DNA of 64,000 nucleotides, from positions 15,197,268 through 15,261,267 of the forward strand of contig CM056744.1 of assembly GCA_029851415.1 (NCBI GenBank). Reading direction: 5' to 3'. This document shows, piece by piece, positions 59,885-64,000 of this stretch (its first letter is position 1; every line of letters starts with the position of its first letter). This DNA comes from Eretmocerus hayati (lineage: Eukaryota > Arthropoda > Insecta > Hymenoptera > Aphelinidae). Under the pieces are notes generated by a model, which was not told the DNA's origin, did not search any database, and saw only the letters and a list, made by a program, of their open reading frames with translations. A program made the position numbers and the translations under genes.

Positions 59885-60406
59885 GGGAGTAACCCGGTAC
59901 CGCTCTAAGTCAAATCGATCGACTTTATCTAAACATCGCGAATCTGCCTATATGTTTACCTTATGTGTTAATCAGATCCCAACGGACTCCCACTCAAATT
60001 TGTATAAGCATCGGACGCATGAGTTATGAGATATCGATCCCTAATTATCAGCAAATTTGTCTTATTTGTGACTTATTGGCGACTTTATGTTGAAAATTGA
60101 CCAGAACTTTTATCCAAGCTAACTATAGCTCAAAAAAAAGTTCGAGCACCTTCTTTGTGTTATTGTCTCCAAAAGAGCGTGATAAGGACAAAAACTGGTC
60201 GGTCAGTCTTTTATATTAGTTTAACGATCAACGCAATGCCCCATAGGATACCGTACTTAACCTCTAAAAATGTTAATTCTTATGGCTTGAGTCAGAGGTA
60301 GCCGAGGCTCGTGAAATTTTTACTGTATTTATTTGACATGAAAATACACCTCTCTGCCAAGTTTGATCTAAATCTGATTAGTACATCTTCTACCGAGGTT
60401 ACTCCC
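59885..60406. mobile_element. MITE with GGGAGTAACC ends and TTAA target duplication
   Basis: GGGAGTAACC and its inverse end a 522-bp non-coding element flanked by TTAA at 59,881-59,884 and 60,407-60,410. TTAA targets are the hallmark of piggyBac-type transposition; the family assignment is inferred from that. Confidence 0.7.
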
Positions 60407-60410
60407 TTAA

Positions 60411-61395
60411 AATGAAAGAAGGATCATATAATCCAAATTTTCATGATTGCAGGATTTGGTCGTTGTATACAGATGAAGCTTTTCTTGGCACTGAATTCCT
60501 CTAAGCTGCATCGATTTTCCTCAAGTCAGTAGTCGTCTAATTCAGCGAAATTTCAATTTCAATCCAAAGTTGTATAGCTCGAGAGCGGATATTGAGAGTT
60601 TGATATAAGTCACGAGGGTTTTGGAAAGAGAAGATATGCTGTACAAGTAGTGGATGACACAAGCAGATATAAATGATCACAGAGAGTAAACAAGTTATCG
60701 GAACGGATACCGTGAGTACATATGATATAAAAGTAGGGATAAGTCGGATTTGTATTATTGATCGGACGATTCTGGTTCTTATGTAATGATGAAATTTCAA
60801 ACATTTATGAAGTTGCAGATTTGTAGGATGAAAATACAGATGTATCATGTGTATTGGAACAAAATACAATATCGAGAGAAATTTCGATGTACACGAAAAT
60901 GTTAAAAATTTTGAGAATTTCATTTCAGAGAGCAAGTCGTGGTATTGCAAATTTTTGCAGAATCAAATGTATATGAGTGATTACGTTTAATATGATGCAT
61001 ATCCAACTTTTTTTCTTTGACAGAGAAGAACGCAAATATTTTTTTATTAGGCCTATCGTTGTTGAAACAATAGGTTTGAACGATTGATTGCACCTCAAAT
61101 AAAGAATTAAAATCTTTGTCAGTGGATCTGGTATTAATTGTATGTTACTTCATATCCGCAGGCATCATTATTCAAATACTGTAACCATCACAGAATTCTA
61201 AAATTCAAACATTTGTTGAAACGCCAGTAAATAAGGTAACGTCAACGGTGGTTACTTTGAACAAAAAGGGGTCAATTTTGACACTCGTTTGAATTCTCGA
61301 AATCAGCAAAATAGAGATGCGCAAGGGTTCTAATAGCGATTTGTTTAAGGCCATGTCGGAATCTCGCGACAAATACGGGGTTACAACTTACACGA
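60411..61395. other. No gene seen
   Basis: AT-rich sequence. A 137-residue minus frame (60,537-60,950) is rich in I, L, H and F and has no family motif or splice context. Confidence 0.4.
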
Positions 61396-61399
61396 TGGG

Positions 61400-61665
61400 T
61401 TTTCCATCAATTGGGACGGGGGTGGTCGCAAATGACTCGGAATTGCTTCAGGAATGTGCCTCTGGTACGATCTGTGAGGATGAACGTCTCTCACTCTTGA
61501 GGGGGAATCGCGAGATATTCCGATTCTGATTCTTAGGAAGCGCGACTTTGCACCTCACATCGAGTTTTGACGGAGATAGAGACGTTTGTCCTCACAGATC
61601 GTACCAGAGGCACATTCCTGGAGCGAATCATTTGCGATCAACCCCGTCTCAATTGATGGTTGCAT
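61400..61665. repeat. Inverted repeat with about 95-bp arms
   Basis: 61,400-61,500 and 61,569-61,665 are inverted copies at roughly 90% identity, including a perfect block CAGGAATGTGCCTCTGGTAC. Both arms read in one frame as a similar peptide (ANDS, then LQECASGTICED). It could be a foldback element fragment or an inverted duplication of a coding exon. Confidence 0.6.
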
Positions 61666-62220
61666 GCGTGGAGAACATTTTGCACAGAAGAAAGAGTCCC
61701 TATCAGCTGTGTGTGGCTGGGAAGCATGATTTTGGAGCAAAATACGCTGCTAAATGATATTAGCAGAATGCTTTCTCACGTCGTAATGTGCTGTGCTTTT
61801 TAGACCAAAAAATTATAATTCCGAAATTACTCATCAAAATCACCAATCGTTTCCACAAATTTTATACATACCTTTTTCCAATACCAATCTAAATCTTCTT
61901 ATCAATACTACAATTAATTCAATTCTTTTACCGATTCATTTCCAATTTTTCATTCGTAACTTATTCATATTCCACAATCACTACTCACATATCTATCATA
62001 TTAATTTTCATCGCAATAATACTCTATTTCAAAAAAATAATATGTATTCCCATTCATCTTTGTTTTACAAACGTAAAAAATGATTAATCACAATTATCAT
62101 CAACGTATTCCTTTATTTTCGTTCTAATTTCTTCCATCACATTTCGTCAAAAATTACAAATTCTCTCATTTTACTTTCATAATCGATCAATCATAGTACT
62201 TATACACAAACTCTTACTCT
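61666..62220. other. Very AT-rich, C-rich-over-G stretch, no gene seen
   Basis: Directly downstream of the EEP-Ulp1 ORF on its strand; composition matches that ORF (G-poor on +). It may hold its 3' UTR. Confidence 0.35.
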
Positions 62221-63543
62221 TCATGGATATTCTTCTATTATACTATTATTTATCATCTTCCATAAATGATTTCTCATCAATCCAGGATTCGTATTGTACC
62301 TAGCACATCCTGGATCTTTTTTCAAACACAAAATTATAGCATTTGCAGTCGCACATGAACCACAAGAACTTGAATCTAATTGCTTTTGTACATTCCTGAA
62401 GATCACAAATTCCTTCGAAATATTATTATACCTTTCTTCTATGAAATTCCTTTCCATTTCGTCTAAATCATCGAAACAATGTTCATCACAATAAAGGCTA
62501 TCATATATATATAGATGTGGTGGTTCATAATGTAGACATCTCCAATGACTATAAACATCACTATGTATTATTTGTATATCTTCATTCATAGTTGGAACTA
62601 CCTCATCATATATTTTCATAACTGCAGTGGGAATTGGATCAATTTCTTGGAATCTCATCTTCAGTATAAACATGAATTCATTTATCGTCTCATCAGCTAT
62701 CCACGAATCTTTTGATAAAATATTTCTTTCGAAAAAATCAACATTCTTACATTTTATTGCTATTCCAATCTCCTTTGATTCTTCCTTTCTTCTCTCTATC
62801 TGATACTCACAGTTCATTTCATCAACTTCCATGTCAAAGTCATTCCCTAAACATAGGTATATCGGTTTATGATCAGATAAATACGATTCATAAGTACCTG
62901 CTATTATTTTAAAGAAATCCTTCGATATGAATATCGTATCTATTTGTGTATTATAATTTGTCGTAGACATTTTTTCTCCTAAACATCTCTTCATATCATA
63001 CTTTTTCAAATAAACTTCAAAATTACTACCGATTTCATATGTATCATAATTGAAATCACTTATGAGCACATCAATATTTTTTTTCTCATTTCTTCTTTTT
63101 ATACTTAATAATTCTTCTAAATATTTTATGAAAATTTTTGTCTTTGTTTTCGGTGACCTGTAACCAGTATAAATATTTACATCACTTACATTCAAATGTA
63201 CCATATCCATATGTGATCCACACTCCTTCTCATTCAGCCATACATTATTAACCACTTCGTAATTCAACCCCTTCCTCAAGAAACATATCATACCTTTATT
63301 TGATCTCTTTTCCGAATTTATATCAGATCTGTAGATTAATATGTACCCTTGGATTTCGAACACATCTCTCTTTGTAGTGAATGTTTCTGTGAATATCAGC
63401 AAATCAAATTGCGAAAACCATCTGTCTTTCATAAGATCGTAGAAGTTTTTATTCAATGATCTCACATTGTTGTACATTATTTTTAATCCCTTGATATTAA
63501 TATCATCCAAAAAACATAATTTCAGTTGTTTCTTTTCTCTCAA
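62221..63543 (-). CDS. EEP endonuclease fused to Ulp1-like cysteine protease
   Basis: Frame of 440 residues. The start given is a TTG; the first ATG is at 63,477 (residue 23), but the endonuclease fold seems to begin just before it. Either the ATG or an upstream exon joined at the CTTCAATCTTCAAG acceptor near 63,545 is used. Residues about 20-232 form an endonuclease/exonuclease/phosphatase domain: NNVRSL (25-30), TET with Glu53, SDFN (162-165), IDTIF (201-205) and SDHKP (223-227). Residues about 290-440 look like a C48/Ulp1 protease: His333 in SHWRCL, Asp348 in YIYDSLY, Gln388 and Cys394 in SSSCGSCATANA, then an MR-H-L helix. No reverse transcriptase or helicase is attached. Such domains occur in transposon proteins (EEP in LINEs and Helentrons, Ulp1 in several DNA transposons), so a mobile origin is likely but not shown. 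Codon use is very AT-rich. Confidence 0.7.
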   Translation of the reverse strand: MREKKQLKLCFLDDINIKGLKIMYNNVRSLNKNFYDLMKDRWFSQFDLLIFTETFTTKRDVFEIQGYILIYRSDINSEKRSNKGMICFLRKGLNYEVVNNVWLNEKECGSHMDMVHLNVSDVNIYTGYRSPKTKTKIFIKYLEELLSIKRRNEKKNIDVLISDFNYDTYEIGSNFEVYLKKYDMKRCLGEKMSTTNYNTQIDTIFISKDFFKIIAGTYESYLSDHKPIYLCLGNDFDMEVDEMNCEYQIERRKEESKEIGIAIKCKNVDFFERNILSKDSWIADETINEFMFILKMRFQEIDPIPTAVMKIYDEVVPTMNEDIQIIHSDVYSHWRCLHYEPPHLYIYDSLYCDEHCFDDLDEMERNFIEERYNNISKEFVIFRNVQKQLDSSSCGSCATANAIILCLKKDPGCARYNTNPGLMRNHLWKMINNSIIEEYP

Positions 63544-63640
63544 TCTTGAAGATTGAAGGTTAAGTTATACTTATAGCAAAATGTTCAAAGTGTTGATAGG
63601 GTAACCTGATGATGGAGAAATAACAAATACTCTGCTGTGG

Positions 63641-63650
63641 TATATATATC
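63641..63650 (-). promoter_or_regulatory. TATA-like sequence upstream of the EEP-Ulp1 ORF
   Basis: GATATATATA on the minus strand lies 164 bp upstream of the first ATG (63,477). It is a possible promoter if the gene begins here; in AT-rich DNA such strings are common. Confidence 0.2.
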
Positions 63651-64000
63651 GTTTGGGATCGAACGAACAAATGTTCGGGCGTGTGAGTGTGTGTATTATT
63701 GTGAAGTGGGTGCCGGTGAGTGTATTATCTAGTACAATGATAAAGACAAATTTAATTTAAATGAGTATAGTCGAATGAAGATCTACTGCTATGTGGCGCT
63801 AGGTGGCTACAACGTTTTAAGACCTAATGATGATTTTCGATGGAATGAGTATTATATCGAAGTTTTTCATAATAGGCGTCGATAAGATTTTGGTATTCAT
63901 CAGTGTCGATTAAGTGCTGGGAACCAAAATTTTATCGTTATGAGAAATAATGACAATCACGGTAAAGTTTGTTGGAAATCTGTTTTCACGGGATTAATTC
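63651..64000. other. No gene seen at the right edge
   Basis: AT-rich sequence with a GTGTGAGTGTGTGTATTATT stretch near 63,680. No further exon of the minus-strand gene is recognisable before the window ends. Confidence 0.35.

Noticed and set aside
60537..60950. 137-residue hydrophobic minus frame
   Set aside because: Considered as a receptor fragment, but the residue pattern follows AT-rich composition and shows no family motif.

Overview
The window looks like arthropod, almost certainly insect, nuclear DNA. It is AT-rich, its genes are split by GT-AG introns, and non-autonomous DNA transposons are dense. The clearest cellular gene is a 184-residue Rap1 small GTPase whose tail reads like insect Rap1. 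A Ty3/Gypsy errantivirus-type endogenous retrovirus fills the middle. I cannot name the species.

Layout. 1-11,976 is AT-rich DNA with no gene I can support. It holds four clusters of a TATCCGCGG motif (5.5-8.2 kb) and, from about 5.5 kb on, a strong excess of G over C on the + strand. 11,977-27,643 is the retroelement: splice donor, gag, pol, a frame-broken env, then a fourth ORF carrying an RRM RNA-binding domain most like the second RRM of RBM45. After that comes about 5.2 kb of non-coding 3' sequence, a polypurine tract and one LTR. No matching 5' LTR lies in the window, and the one LTR is followed by a primer-binding-site-like sequence and two hairpins. 27.6-34.7 kb is a nest of MITEs, foldback elements and a (CT)n array of about 225 bp. 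It includes a remnant minus-strand ORF split by a MITE and a 38-bp hAT-like insertion with an 8-bp target duplication. 36.6-43.0 kb has three more foldback elements.

Cellular genes. 41,946-47,280 (+) holds the last four exons of a carboxylesterase/cholinesterase-like protein with an apparently intact Ser-Glu-His triad but an altered oxyanion-hole motif. 55,248-58,727 (-) is complete Rap1 in three coding exons. 62,221-63,543 (-) encodes an endonuclease/exonuclease/phosphatase domain fused to a Ulp1-like cysteine protease domain, probably of transposon origin.

How the retroelement parts fit together: a GTAAGT donor sits just before the gag ATG, and CAG acceptors sit just before the env ATG and the RRM-ORF ATG. 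Gag-Pol would come from unspliced RNA, and Env and the RRM protein from two spliced RNAs. The RRM accessory gene, the roughly 600-residue spacer inside Pol and the EEP-Ulp1 fusion are the most unusual items.
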